Assembly: GCA_963749675.1 (NCBI GenBank)
Contig: CAVVNT010000009.1
Coordinates: forward strand, 1-64,000
From: Roseitranquillus sp963749675
Lineage (GTDB): Bacteria; Pseudomonadota; Alphaproteobacteria; Rhodobacterales; Rhodobacteraceae
Direction of reading: 5' to 3'
Length of the DNA: 64,000 bases
Shown piece after piece: positions 9,515-18,765 of this stretch. The notes under the pieces were generated by a model. That model was not told where the DNA came from and did not search any database. It worked only from the letters and a program-made list of their open reading frames with translations. A program made the position numbers and the translations under genes. Within the stretch, counting starts at the first letter, position 1, and every line of letters begins with the position of its first letter.

Positions 9515-9621
9515 GCAAGAGCGCCTCAATCCAGATCGGATCCGGCATTCGGTCCGGCACGGAATGGTTCGGACAGGTGCAGTCGAAGTTGGCCGAGCAA
9601 GCGAGAGGTGAACGCATATGA
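9511..9621 (+). CDS. possible 36-residue coupled small ORF
   Basis: An ATG at 9511 overlaps the dctM stop (ATGA), and the stop at 9619-9621 overlaps the ATG of the next regulator gene (again ATGA). The product (36 residues, hydrophilic, ending KLAEQARGERI) resembles no family I can name. The double overlap would couple translation from dctM through to the regulator. It may serve mainly as a coupling leader rather than a functional peptide. Confidence 0.4.
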   Translation: MSKSASIQIGSGIRSGTEWFGQVQSKLAEQARGERI

Positions 9622-10094
9622 CGGAGATGGCGCCACAAGATAGAACGCCGAGTCTCCCGCCCACCTCGCGCTCTCTGCCGATCTCGCTGTTGCGCGCGCG
9701 AGAAAAGGTCATGCGACCGATCCGGGCAATGCTCGCCGACGCAGGGGTGACCGAGCAGCAGTGGCGCGTGCTTCGCACCCTCGAAGAGGGCGGCGCGATG
9801 TCGCTGACGGAGGTTGCGCGCCTCGCATGCATTCAGTTGCCGAGCCTCACCCGCATCGTGCAGACGCTCGTCGACAAGGGCTTCGTCCTGCGGGTCCGGG
9901 ACAGCGGCGACCGGCGTCGGCAGACCATCTCTCTGACCGACGACGGGGCGGCGGTCATCCGGGACAATGCTTTGGAATCGCGGCGGATCACCTCCAGTAT
10001 AGCGACCAAGCTTGGACACCGCCGGCATAGTGAGCTGCTGGAATTGCTGGAGGCGCTGAACTCCCTGGACCTGTTACCCGAAGGCGAGCTCTGA
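9618..10094 (+). CDS. MarR-family regulator, HpaR-like
   Basis: 158 residues with the HpaR-type N-terminal pattern LLRAREKVMRPIRAML followed by GVTEQQWRVLRTLEEGGAM, then the winged helix (LTEVARLACIQLPSLTRIVQTL recognition region) and the DSGDRRRQTISLT wing. HpaR proteins repress homoprotocatechuate catabolic genes in other bacteria, and a role in aromatic-acid control fits its place at the end of this operon. The exact ligand is unknown. Translation is coupled through the small ORF before it. Confidence 0.88.
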   Translation: MTEMAPQDRTPSLPPTSRSLPISLLRAREKVMRPIRAMLADAGVTEQQWRVLRTLEEGGAMSLTEVARLACIQLPSLTRIVQTLVDKGFVLRVRDSGDRRRQTISLTDDGAAVIRDNALESRRITSSIATKLGHRRHSELLELLEALNSLDLLPEGEL

Positions 10095-10189
10095 AGCGAT
10101 CGGACTGCAGCCTTTGAGGAAGGTCTGAAGAACCACGGTATCGGGCCGTGATCTGGTAGTCTGGCGGCGAACTCGATGGAGCGCCGCTG

Positions 10190-11183
10190 ATGAAGCAGAC
10201 CACCTTCGCCTCGCTGGCCTACGCCACCAAGAAGAAGCGGACCCGCCGCGAGAAGTTTCTCTCCGAGATGAACGCCGTGGTGCCGTGGGCGCGGCTGACC
10301 GCGCTGATCGAGCCGCACTATCCGAAGGCGGGACCGAAGGGCGGGCGGCCGCCGATGCCGCTGGAGGTGATGCTCCGGCTTTACTGCCTCCAGCAATGGT
10401 ATGCGCTGTCGGACCCGGCGGCCGAAGAGGCGCTCTACGACAGCGACGCGATGCGCCGGTTTGCTGGCCCCTGGAGCTGGGCGACGATGCGATCCCGGAC
10501 GAGACGACCATCCTCAACTTCCGCCACCTTCTGGAGCGGCACGAGCTGACCCGCGCGATCTTCGAGGCGGTGAACGCCTACTTGCGCGAGCGGGGCATCC
10601 TGCTGCGCGAAGGCACGCTGGTTGATGCGACGCTGATCGACGCGCCGAGCTCGACGAAGAACAAGCAGAGGGCGCGGGACCCGGAGATGAGCAGCACGAA
10701 GAAGGGCAACACATGGTACTTCGGGATGAAGGCGCATGTCGGCGTCGATCTCGACAGCGGCGTGGTGCACACGCTCGAAGCCAGCACCGCCAAGGTGCAC
10801 GACAGCCAGAAGTTCGACGATCTACTGCATGGCGACGAGCAGGCGGTGTTCGGCGAGTTGCCAAGGTTGCGCCACCGGTTCGAGCAACCGCTGGCGACGG
10901 CTATGTGAGTGGCGAGCGGGAGGCGGCATTCCGCGCCCAAAGCAAGGTCTGGGGCGTGATGCGGAAGGCACCCAAGGGCGGCAAGCTGCACCCCATCGAC
11001 GAGCGCACCAACCGGATCATCGCCCGCCTGAGGGCCAGGGTCGAGCATCCCTTCCGGGTGATGAAATGCCAGTTCGGGCATCGAAAGACCCGCTACCGCG
11101 GCCTCGCGAAGAACCAGGCGCAGCTGTTCTCGCTGTTCGGGCTCGGAAACCTGTTCCTGGTCCGACGGCGGCTGATGGCCTGA
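10190..11183 (+). pseudogene. IS5-family transposase, multiply disrupted
   Basis: Begins with MKQTTFASLAYATKKKRTRREKF, a normal IS5-type N-terminus, and carries the DATLIDAPSSTKNK (first catalytic Asp) and GVDLDSGVVHT regions plus the C-terminal RARVEHPFRVMK with the catalytic Glu. The frame breaks near 10470 (FAG to LELGDDAIPDE), equivalent to one missing or two extra bases. It breaks again between about 10855 and 10900, where the normal GDKGY block is replaced by a scrambled stretch of about 40 bases. Not expected to make active transposase. Candidate outer ends (near 10116 and 11264) match only weakly, so the IS borders are not set. Confidence 0.82.
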
Positions 11184-11394
11184 GGCGGAATCCGCCTCGA
11201 ACCACCGAACTCATCTGAGGCCCGCCTCGGATGAGCCGACTTGGCGCATCATTCAGAACCGTCAGGGCATTGAAGTCACTCAAACGCCGAGCACGAGCCG
11301 TAGATCAGACGTTCCTTAGTTCGCCCTGATCAACGTCCAACGCATTGATTTTATTTGATGACGTGACGTTTTTGATATTTTCGAACCGCAGGGT

Positions 11395-11925
11395 TTGGTA
11401 GGTTTGGGGCGAGAACCCTGCAATTTCGGATCGACGCATGAAGCCCAATCCCGTGCCCCTGAGCAGGACGACCTGTTGCGCCCGCGCTTGGCGGACATGA
11501 TCGACCTGCGCCACGAACTGGTGAAGCTTGCCGGGCTGATCGACTGGGAGTTCTTCGAGGAGGAATGGGCGGGGTTCTTCCCGTCGCACACGGGGCGCCC
11601 GGCGACCTCTCCACGGCTGGTGGCGGGGCTGCTCTACCTCCAGCACGCCTACCGGCTGTCGGACGAGGCGGTCGTGGCCCGGTGGGTGGAGAACCCGTAC
11701 TACCAGCACCTCTGTGGCGAGACGTTCTTTCAGCACCGTCCTCCTGTCGATCCTTCGTCGCTGACGCGGTGGCGGAACCGGATCGGGGAGGAAGGTGCCG
11801 AGTGGCTCCTGACCAAGACGATCGAGGCCGGGCGCGAGGCCGGAGTGATTTCCGAGCGGAGCGCGGAGACGGTGATCGTGGACACGACGGTGATGGAGAA
11901 GGCGATCGCGCATCCAACCGATACA
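11395..11925 (+). pseudogene. IS5-type transposase, N-terminal half only
   Basis: Encodes the N-terminal part of a different IS transposase: EQDDLLRPRLADMIDLRHELV, the HTGRPATSPRLVAGLLYLQHAYRLSD DNA-binding region, then VIVDTTVMEKAIAHPTD with the first catalytic Asp. The match stops at about 11925, after which the sequence is unrelated. The usual ATG (11438) is in another frame, so there is also an indel near the start. It was cut off probably when the next IS (12.1-13.1 kb) or a deletion arrived. Confidence 0.75.
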
Positions 11926-12096
11926 CGGGCACCTCGATTTTCTACCGTTCTCGTGCCCCCTCGGCGGCGCGCGTGGTCTGAAGCAGGAGGACGAGCGTCG
12001 GCTGTCGCTTTGCTGCGTCCGGATGGGCGTGGCGCTGCGGCCTTCACGCTCGGATTTTTCTGCCTCGCGGCCTGATCTTTTTTGTTCGCGTGATGC

Positions 12097-13140
12097 TCAC
12101 GCCGGGCACGGGTTGAGACGGCGCAGCTGGCCGAGGCGGCGCATGTTGTAGGCGAGGTTCTTCATCCCGATCTTGGCCGTTGCTCGAACCAAGCCGATGG
12201 TCCGGACCAAGGTCCCGCCCATATCGTTGGCCTGCGCGCCGAAGACGTGCTCGACGCGGACCCGGATGCCGGATCTGGTCCGGTTGCTGCCCTTGGCCTG
12301 TTCGGTCAGCGGCTTGCCCCGCTTGCCCTTGCGGTGGATGTGGCTTTTCAGCCTCCGGGCGCGCAGCTTTGCCTCCATCTCCTCGGACCGATAGGCCGCA
12401 TCCGCCCACACGCCGGAGCCGGTGTTACCCTGCATCAGCAGATGATCCACCGCCTGGCTGTCATGCCGCGCGGCATCGCTGACGTGATAGCGCCGCACCA
12501 GCTTGTGCCTACGATCCACGTTGACGTGATTCTTGTAGCCGTAATGGTTCTTGCCGTGCTTTTTCGTCCAGCGCGCGTCCAGGTCCTTTTGCGCGCGCTT
12601 CGCGGGCTTGTCCGCCCAGTCCTCGGGCACCTCGCCGTTCTTGATTGCCGCGTTCTCGTCCCGCGTGTTGTGGTTGCGCGGCACCGGCACGATGGACGCA
12701 TCCAGGATTTGACCGCCGCGCGCGATGTAGCCCTGCCGCGCCAGATAGCCGTCGAACTGGCTGAACAGCTCCTCCACCTTGCCCGCCTGCGCCAGTGCCT
12801 CGCGATAGAGCCATACCGTCTTGGCGTCCGGCACCCGGTCTTCGAGGCCGAGGCCGAGGAATCGCATGAACGACAGCCGGTCGCGGACCTGATACTCGAT
12901 CTGGTCGTCGGACAGGTTGTAGAGCGCGCTCAGCACCAGCGTCTTGAACATCAGCACCGCGTCCATCGGCTTGCGCCCCGCCCGGGACTTGCGCGCCGCA
13001 GCTGGCTTGCGCCAGACCCGCTCAAGGGTCGGGCGAAACTCCTCCCACGGCACAACAGCGTCGATCTCGACCAGCGGGTCCTTCTTCGCGTCCAGGCTCG
13101 CGTAACGGTCTGTAAGATCGAAGAACCCCATCTGCGCCAT
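12097..13140 (-). CDS. IS5-family transposase, intact
   Basis: About 347 residues. The ATG at 13140 begins MAQMGFFDLTDRY, typical for this group; a GTG two codons earlier is also possible. DDE elements are in place: QILDASIVPVPR (first Asp), GVWADAAYRSEE (second Asp) and RVRVEHVFGAQ (Glu). No frameshift was seen, so this copy may be active. It reads leftwards and sits between two decayed segments. I could not define its terminal inverted repeats with confidence. Confidence 0.9.
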   Translation of the reverse strand: MAQMGFFDLTDRYASLDAKKDPLVEIDAVVPWEEFRPTLERVWRKPAAARKSRAGRKPMDAVLMFKTLVLSALYNLSDDQIEYQVRDRLSFMRFLGLGLEDRVPDAKTVWLYREALAQAGKVEELFSQFDGYLARQGYIARGGQILDASIVPVPRNHNTRDENAAIKNGEVPEDWADKPAKRAQKDLDARWTKKHGKNHYGYKNHVNVDRRHKLVRRYHVSDAARHDSQAVDHLLMQGNTGSGVWADAAYRSEEMEAKLRARRLKSHIHRKGKRGKPLTEQAKGSNRTRSGIRVRVEHVFGAQANDMGGTLVRTIGLVRATAKIGMKNLAYNMRRLGQLRRLNPCPA

Positions 13141-13339
13141 CGTCACACCCTCAGTGTCGCATCATCCCGACAGACATACCGCAGCGCCACGGTCGGGACC
13201 ATTTTTCGAGGCGCCCTGTCGTGAAACCAGACGATGCCGCAATCCTCCGAATGGTCGATCGGGAAACGGCGTTGACGCTGCCCCGGAAAGATGCGCGCGC
13301 CCAAGACCTGCGGTGAGATCGCGAGGCTCAGCACAAGGA

Positions 13340-13620
13340 GCGTCAGCCCGAGTCCGGCCAGAGCGGCGAATTGCGGCCAAACGAACGACGGGATCGAGGA
13401 GCGTCAAGATGGGCTGCACGGCGGCCGCGATCTCGCCGGGGGCGACCAGCCTGTAGAGCACCCGTCCGTCGGTCGGCGCCTCGAGCGTCGCGTTCTCGAT
13501 CTGCTGTTCTATACGGCGGACCTCCGCTTCGGCGACGCCGACCTGCCGCTCGGCGGTTCCGACATGCGCCTTCGTAACGCTCAGGGCCGCGGCGACGACG
13601 TCGCGAGCGGTCCGGCGCGT
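13340..13620 (-). pseudogene. HlyD-type membrane-fusion protein remnant
   Basis: On the minus strand a frame reads VTKAHVGTAERQVGVAEAEV, a coiled-coil heptad pattern, then IEQQIENATLEAPTDGRVLYRLVAPGE, the lipoyl/beta-barrel half of HlyD/EmrA-type efflux adaptors. It has no start, and a TGA precedes it at about 13628. A second short frame (13143-13334, with one hydrophobic segment and RFPIDHSEDCGIVWFHD) overlaps its end but is not identified. The region to 13905 shows no other gene. It is a decayed efflux gene trapped beside IS elements. Confidence 0.6.
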
Positions 13621-13905
13621 ACCTCAGCCCCCACGCGCTGCGCCGACAGCACGAGCTTCGGACCATGCCAATGGCCGCGTAACCCAACCTAGTGTCCAAG
13701 GAACCGGGTCCGGTGCACTCCGGCTTCGAAGGTCTGCCGGCGGACGTCGTAGCTGAGCTCGGCCAGGAGGTCCTCAATGTACCGTGCTACCTGCTCTAGC
13801 TCCCGTTGGCGTCAACAAAGCGCTCTGCACGATCTCGGTCGCGATCGCCATCACGCTCTCCGCTTGAGGGCGGGCTTGATGAGGGCGGTGGCGCCAGCGG
13901 CCTTC

Positions 13906-14466
13906 TCAGCCTTGGTACGGGCTTTCAATCCATGAAAAATCGGCATCGTTGCAAGCCCCGTATAACGTCATGACGAACCCATATTCAGGCTTCGACGCAA
14001 GATCGATCCCTTGCTCGGTTTGCCAGATTGCCTGCATTTCGTAGGCTTCTGCTTCCAAACAGACGCGATGGGAGGTGAACATATCATACTTGTCGTTGAT
14101 ATTCTGAAGAAAATGGACCATTTCATGAAACAAGCCGGGCCCCGCGATAGCGTTCACGTCGACCAATAAAATCATGTTTGCTTGACGGTCATACAACGCA
14201 GAGACAACGCCAAGAGATCGGTCGTTTCGAATGGCGGCGGCCGGACCTTCTGATAAGAGGAACCGCCGTTGCAATTCTTCTTCGGTCACGACCACCACTT
14301 CGGGCAAAGATTGACCGGCATATTCAAGGGGAGAGTTTTGGGCGATGAACTCGATAGAGCTTATCATCGCCAACATCTCTTCGGTTTTGAGACCTTCGGC
14401 GTGCGCGTAACCTCCGGAAACGAGTGCCATTGCGACGGTGAAGCGGCGGAGATGTGTGTGGGTCAT
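13906..14466 (-). CDS. secreted protein with HEMVH metallopeptidase-like motif
   Basis: 186 residues from the ATG at 14466. A signal peptide (HLRRFTVAMALVSGGYAHA) is followed by a small domain with LPEVVVVTEEELQRR and, in the middle, GLFHEMVHFLQ, an HExxH zinc-binding signature. A later EAEAYEMQAIWQ segment could supply the third ligand, as in gluzincin-like folds. A periplasmic or secreted metallohydrolase is a reasonable inference, but the family is poorly known. It diverges from the regulator gene at 14620. Confidence 0.75.
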   Translation of the reverse strand: MTHTHLRRFTVAMALVSGGYAHAEGLKTEEMLAMISSIEFIAQNSPLEYAGQSLPEVVVVTEEELQRRFLLSEGPAAAIRNDRSLGVVSALYDRQANMILLVDVNAIAGPGLFHEMVHFLQNINDKYDMFTSHRVCLEAEAYEMQAIWQTEQGIDLASKPEYGFVMTLYGACNDADFSWIESPYQG

Positions 14467-14619
14467 AGTCGCACCTCGTGCATTCAAGCGGTGCCGAGGA
14501 TAGCGGCGCGCCAAGCCGCAAGTGGCGAACATCTTCCGATCGTTCGACGAAATTTCGGCGATTGCGGTCCAGTTCGTGCTAGACTTCGATCCAGGACCAG
14601 GGCAGTCGTGACGCTTCGG

Positions 14620-16188
14620 ATGGACTCGTCGCTGCCATGCAATGTCGTCATCAACGGCTTCGAGGTGGACCTCGCAAGCGGCACGCTTCGCCGGCCCGAC
14701 GGCGGCATTGTGCTGCTGCGGCCACAGTCTTCCGCAACGCTGCGCTATCTGGTCGCCAACGCCAACCGACTGGTGAGCAAGGCCGAGTTGCACGAGGGGG
14801 TCTGGTCCGGGGTGGCGGTGACCGACGACAGCTTGGTGCAGTGCATCCATGCCATCCGCCGGGCGCTCGGCGACGACGACCGGAGCATGCTGCAGACAGT
14901 TTCCCGGCGCGGGTACCGACTTAACCTGCCGGACGATCGCGCAACAGCGCCGGGCCGCTCATCGATCGCGGTGCTGCCATTCGCGACGGGGGGCGAGGTA
15001 GAGAGCTACTTCGTCGATGGACTCGCAGAGGAGATGATCACCGGGCTCTCGCGGCTGCCAGGGCTGTTCGTCATCGCGCGTAGTTCGTCCTTTGCCTATC
15101 GAGGCCTGGCAATGGACGTGCGGCGGATTGCGGCGGAGCTCGGCGTGCGGTACCTGCTGGATGGCAGCGTGCGACGGGCCGGCCCGCGGCTGCGCATCAA
15201 CGCCCACCTGATCGACGGCGCGACCGCAGCCGAGATCTGGGCCGGCCGGTTCGAGGGAACGACCGAGGATATCTTCGAACTGCAGGACGAGTTGACGGGG
15301 CAAATTATCGGCGTGCTCGAGCCGTCGCTCCTTCGGGCGGAGATCGATCGGGCAGAGCGTAAGGCACCCGGCCGGCTCGATGCCTACGACCTCTATCTGC
15401 GGGCGGTGCCGATGGTGCTGACCAACAAGGCCGGCAACACCGACGAGGCGCTTCTGCTGCTTCGGGCAGCGCTCGCGCGCGATCCGGGGCTGCTGCCGGC
15501 GCACGGCTACGCCGCCTGGCTTCACGAGCAGCGGTACTTCCGAGAGGGGCGCAGCCCTGCGGACCGCGCCGCGGCCCTGGCGCACGCGGAGGTGGTGCTC
15601 GGGGTCAACGCCGGCGATCCGCAGGCAATGAGCATCGGCGCCTTCGTTCGCGGCATGCTGACCGGGGACTACGACGCGGCACTGGTCGTGTACGACCGGG
15701 CGCTGGCGATCAACGCCAACTCGGCGCTCGTCTACGGGTTCAGCGCCCTGGCGGCGGCGCACAGCGGGCGCGACGAGCGGGCGGTCGCGCATGCGCGGAA
15801 CTCCCTGCGGCTAAGCCCGCTCGACGACCCGCTCAGCTACCATCCCTACTGCGCACTGGCGGTAGCGGGGCTGTTTGCAGGACGCTTTGAGGAGGCGACG
15901 GCTTACGCGCGTCTGACGATCCACGCGAACCCAGCATTCAGCGTGCCTTACGCGTACCTGGCAGTGGCTCACGTCAACCTCGGCGAGCTAGACGCCGCGG
16001 CGGTCGCGATGCGCCGGCTCCTCGAGGTGGAGCCGGCGTTCACCGTCGAGGAGTTCGCTCAGACGAACCGCTACCCGCCGAAGCTGTTGCATCGCTTGGT
16101 GGAGGCGCTGGAGCAGGTGGAGGCAGCGCTACGACATTCTGATGGCTTAGCAAGGGTTAATGGCGAGAAGCAAGATTCGCCGTTTTGA
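14620..16188 (+). CDS. winged-helix and TPR regulatory protein (CadC/adenylate-cyclase-like)
   Basis: 522 residues from the ATG at 14620 (a GTG at 14608 is an alternative). Residues 1-105 form an OmpR/CadC-type DNA-binding winged helix (GIVLLRPQSSATLRYLVANA, then SRRGYRLN). Next is the FlgO/TolB-like domain that opens with RSSIAVLPFATGG and contains LLDGSVRRAGPRLRINAHLID. The C-terminal half is a run of TPR helices. There is no cyclase domain and no membrane helix. Such proteins act as soluble regulators, probably of the divergent secreted protein gene. Confidence 0.85.
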   Translation: MDSSLPCNVVINGFEVDLASGTLRRPDGGIVLLRPQSSATLRYLVANANRLVSKAELHEGVWSGVAVTDDSLVQCIHAIRRALGDDDRSMLQTVSRRGYRLNLPDDRATAPGRSSIAVLPFATGGEVESYFVDGLAEEMITGLSRLPGLFVIARSSSFAYRGLAMDVRRIAAELGVRYLLDGSVRRAGPRLRINAHLIDGATAAEIWAGRFEGTTEDIFELQDELTGQIIGVLEPSLLRAEIDRAERKAPGRLDAYDLYLRAVPMVLTNKAGNTDEALLLLRAALARDPGLLPAHGYAAWLHEQRYFREGRSPADRAAALAHAEVVLGVNAGDPQAMSIGAFVRGMLTGDYDAALVVYDRALAINANSALVYGFSALAAAHSGRDERAVAHARNSLRLSPLDDPLSYHPYCALAVAGLFAGRFEEATAYARLTIHANPAFSVPYAYLAVAHVNLGELDAAAVAMRRLLEVEPAFTVEEFAQTNRYPPKLLHRLVEALEQVEAALRHSDGLARVNGEKQDSPF

Positions 16189-16242
16189 CGGCGCAGGGCT
16201 GCAGCCAATCTTCGAGATCAATGCGGCGCTAGTGGCGCCGCA

Positions 16243-16403
16243 TTATGTAGTTCTGGTCAGGAGCCCGACGCCTCGTAATAAGCCGAACTCGAAGTCGTAG
16301 AATGCTTCCAGGACTTCCATATCCACGAAAGGCAGGAGCTGGCTCATGAAGAAGCAGCCGACGCCGTTCGCCGGATCGATCCAAGAGAAGGTGTTGTAGA
16401 GGC
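16243..16403 (-). pseudogene. serine hydrolase (class C beta-lactamase family) C-terminal fragment
   Basis: On the minus strand, from the IS110 border to a stop at 16243-16245, the frame reads NTFSWIDPANGVGCFFMSQL and LLPFVDMEVLEAFYDFEF. This is the conserved tail of AmpC/EstB-like serine hydrolases. Everything upstream is missing because the IS110 copy begins at 16404. The rest of the gene is not found elsewhere in the window. Confidence 0.7.
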
Positions 16404-16674
16404 ATTGTCATTTGTGGGCGGCTCCGGTTTTGCAAGGGTTTTTGCGAACGGTTCTGGTCGAGGCAGGTTGCGGTCATTTGTCCGGCCTTCATGTGCGGTT
16501 CGACTGACCGCTGGCCTTGATGAAGTCCGCGTACCGAGTCCCGATCAGGTTGACGGGCTGAAATCCCTGACAATGCCCCGGGGTGTCTCTGCAGCGGTCG
16601 GGTCGATCATCATCACTCACATCGTCCTTGCATTCGTAGCGACGCCTTTCGGTCGTCGCGCGTACCGGTTTCAC
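16404..16674 (-). ncRNA. candidate bridge RNA region of IS110 copy A
   Basis: The 271-bp end downstream of the transposase has no ORF of note. Its distal 120-150 bp is conserved against two diverged IS110 relatives in this window (see 54575-54716 and 18766-18870). IS1111-group elements are known to encode a target/donor-guiding bridge RNA in this part. No fold was computed; assignment rests on position and conservation. Confidence 0.35.
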
Positions 16675-17697
16675 TCACACGGCTGGTGCCGCCTTGTAGT
16701 TTTCTTCTCTTGCAAGTAGCGCCCAGGCGATACGAGCGGTCTTGTTGGCGATGGCCACGGTGACGAGCCGCGCCGGCTTGCGTTCGAGGAGAGACCGGAT
16801 CCAGATGCCGGTGCGGGTCTTGGATGTTGGCGCCCGTCGGGTCACCGAGGTGGCCCCGACGACCAGCAGTTTTCGCAGGTAACCGTTGCCCATTTTCGAC
16901 ACCCTCCCGAGCCGTTCCTCGCCGCCGGAGGAGTTTTGGCGGGGAACGAGGCCCAGCCAGGCCGCGAATTGCCTGCCGGACTTGAACACGCCGGGGTCGG
17001 GGACGCTGGCCGCGAGGGCGGTCGCTGTAATCAGACCGACACCAGGTATGGTTTCCAGCCGCCGGCTCGCCTCGCTTTCTCGGTGCCAGATCATCAACTG
17101 CCGTTCGATCCGGCCGATCTCCTTGGCCAGGGTATCGAGCTGCGCCGCCAGCGACAGAAGTGCGGAACGCGCAAAAGCGGGCAAGGCCAGCTCGTCGGGA
17201 GCAGCCAGGCGCCGGGCGAGGTCGGTCACCTTTCGGGCTCCCTGGGCCGCAACGATTCCGAACTCCGCCAGATGCGCCCGGATCGCGATGAGTGTCATTG
17301 TCCGCTGCCGCATCAGAAGGTCACGGGACCGATGCAGAACCAGGATGCTTTGCTGGTCCTCGGACTTTACCGGCACGAAGCGCATGTTCGGTCGCGTCAC
17401 CGCCTCGCAGATCGCCTCGGCATCGGCCGCGTCATTCTTCTGACGCTTTACATAAGGCTTCACGTAGGATGGCGGGATCAGTCGGACCTCATGCCCGAGA
17501 GCGGCGATCTCGCGAGCCCAATAATGCGAGGTCGCACAGGCCTCCATTCCGACCAGGCAGGGTTCCAATTTGCCGAGATAGTCGAGCACTGCGTTCCGGC
17601 GCAGCTTTTTCTGTAGAACGACTGCACCCGCCGCGTCGATGCCATGCAACTGGAACACCGACTTGGCCAAATCAATCCCGAGTGTAGTAATGCTCAT
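16675..17697 (-). CDS. IS110-family transposase, copy A
   Basis: 340 residues from the ATG at 17697, with a GGGAAGGAG site 10 bases upstream. The N-terminal RuvC-like DEDD domain starts with GIDLAKSVFQLHG and includes RQKNDAADAEAI. The C-terminal domain contains the ETIPGVGLITATALAA helix-hairpin-helix-like block and SGRQFAAWLGLVPRQNSSGG, which holds the catalytic Ser region. The protein is identical to that of copy B and looks intact. Confidence 0.95.
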   Translation of the reverse strand: MSITTLGIDLAKSVFQLHGIDAAGAVVLQKKLRRNAVLDYLGKLEPCLVGMEACATSHYWAREIAALGHEVRLIPPSYVKPYVKRQKNDAADAEAICEAVTRPNMRFVPVKSEDQQSILVLHRSRDLLMRQRTMTLIAIRAHLAEFGIVAAQGARKVTDLARRLAAPDELALPAFARSALLSLAAQLDTLAKEIGRIERQLMIWHRESEASRRLETIPGVGLITATALAASVPDPGVFKSGRQFAAWLGLVPRQNSSGGEERLGRVSKMGNGYLRKLLVVGATSVTRRAPTSKTRTGIWIRSLLERKPARLVTVAIANKTARIAWALLAREENYKAAPAV

Positions 17698-17823
17698 GTG
17701 GGTGGCTCCTTCCCTCGCTGGGTTTACGGCAATCCCAGCTTGGCACATCGATGCCGTCGGGGGGGAGCCGTCCACACCATCAGGTTGTTTCGGGTCGCCG
17801 AACAAGGTGCCGAAGGCGGCCAC

Positions 17824-18124
17824 TCACGCGGACAATTCGGTCGTGTAGCCTGCCCACAGGCCGAACGCGTCCTGTCTTGCGTGGCGGTAGAAATTTGCGG
17901 AGAGGCGGTGACGGCGTGGGCGGAACATGACAGCGGTCGGATCGTGGACCGACAGGAACCGTTGAGCCTGTCGCGGCGACTTGAACCGCCCCATGACCTT
18001 CTCGCGTCGCCGGCTGTGCCGGTGCGAGGCTTCGGCCGCGTTGTTGATCCCCTTGTGGCGACGATGCTCTACGCCGGGGGCGATCTTCGCCTTGGCTGCC
18101 GCATAGGAGCCGAGCCTGTCCGTC
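17824..18124 (-). pseudogene. IS6-family transposase (type Y) C-terminal fragment, left arm
   Basis: Minus-strand frame from GSYAAAKAKIAPGVEHRRHKG through NNAAEASHRHSRRREKVMGRF to GLWAGYTTELSA, the IS6/IS26-type C-terminal third with its conserved Glu region. It is cut at 18124 by the left end of IS6 type X. The same segment, with three residue differences, recurs in inverted orientation at 20600-20900. Confidence 0.8.
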
Positions 18125-18184
18125 GGCGATGTCACGTAAACGAGCTGATTTGCAGCGGCGATCGAGGATGCTAGCGCCGTCGCC

Positions 18185-18765
18185 ATGACGAGCGCCATCA
18201 GCTACCGGCGGCACCGCTTCCCGCCCAAGATCATCGCCCACGCGGTCTGGCTCTACGCACGGTTCCCGCTCAGCTTGCGCGTCGTAGAGGAATTGCTGCT
18301 CGAGCGCGGCATCGATGTCTCCCACGAGACGGTGCGCCGGTGGGCCGCAAGGCCCGCTCATTACCGGTGAGCTGTGACGGCGCGCTCCGCGGCCGGGCGA
18401 TGTCTGGCACCTCGACGAGATGCGGGTGGTGATCCGCGGTTCCGTGCACTGGCTTTGGCGCGCCGTCGACCAGCATGGAACGGTGCTCGAGGAGATCGTG
18501 CAGCGCCGCCGCGCCGCGAAGGCGGCACGCCGGCTGCTTCGGACTCTGCTGAAAAAGCAGGACTGGCGGCCGCGGCGCATCGTGACCGACAAGCTGGACT
18601 CCTACGCGGCGGCCCGGCGAAAGGTCGCCCCGAGCCTGGAGCACCGCGCCCACAAGGGGCTGAACAATCGCGCCGAGAACAGCCACGTGCCGCTGCGAAA
18701 ACGCGAGCGGCAGATGCAGCGATTTCGTTCTCCTGGAGGGCTGCGGCGCTTCACCGCAACCTTCT
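18185..18765 (+). pseudogene. IS6-family transposase (type X), copy 1
   Basis: The first frame (18185-18370) encodes ISYRRHRFPPKIIAHAVWL and RVVEELLLERGIDVSHETVR, the IS6 N-terminal helix-turn-helix. After a 5-base loss and a TGA the second frame gives DVWHLDEM (first Asp), IVTDKLDSYAAARRKVAP (second Asp) and NRAENSHVPLRKRE (Glu). At about 18765 the sequence jumps into the nested IS110 element, and the missing 3' end resumes at about 20134. Confidence 0.85.

Larger units (their letters stand above)
16404..17790 (-). mobile_element. IS110-family (IS1111-like) element, copy A
   Basis: The outer border is fixed by comparison with copy B: the two are colinear up to ATTGTCATTTGTG at 16404 and then differ. 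The element has subterminal inverted repeats GTGGGCGGCTCC (16414-16425) and GGAGCCGTCCAC (17764-17775), one mismatch between them, and a long non-coding stretch (16404-16674) after the transposase stop. Subterminal repeats and a long 3' non-coding end are marks of the IS1111 group. The inner border near 17790 is approximate. Confidence 0.8.
16404..18124 (-). repeat. left arm of a 1.7-kb inverted repeat
   Basis: This arm (IS110 copy A plus the IS6-Y C-terminal fragment) is the near-exact reverse complement of 20600-22321. The IS110 transposase proteins are identical from their ATG, and only scattered base changes are visible elsewhere. The 2.5-kb spacer is IS6-X copy 1 with its own nested insertion. 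Confidence 0.85.

Noticed and set aside
10116..11264. terminal repeats for the disrupted IS5 at 10.2 kb
   Set aside because: GGAAGGTCTGAAG on the left and TTCAGAACCGTC on the right are only weakly similar as inverted repeats, so the element limits were not annotated.
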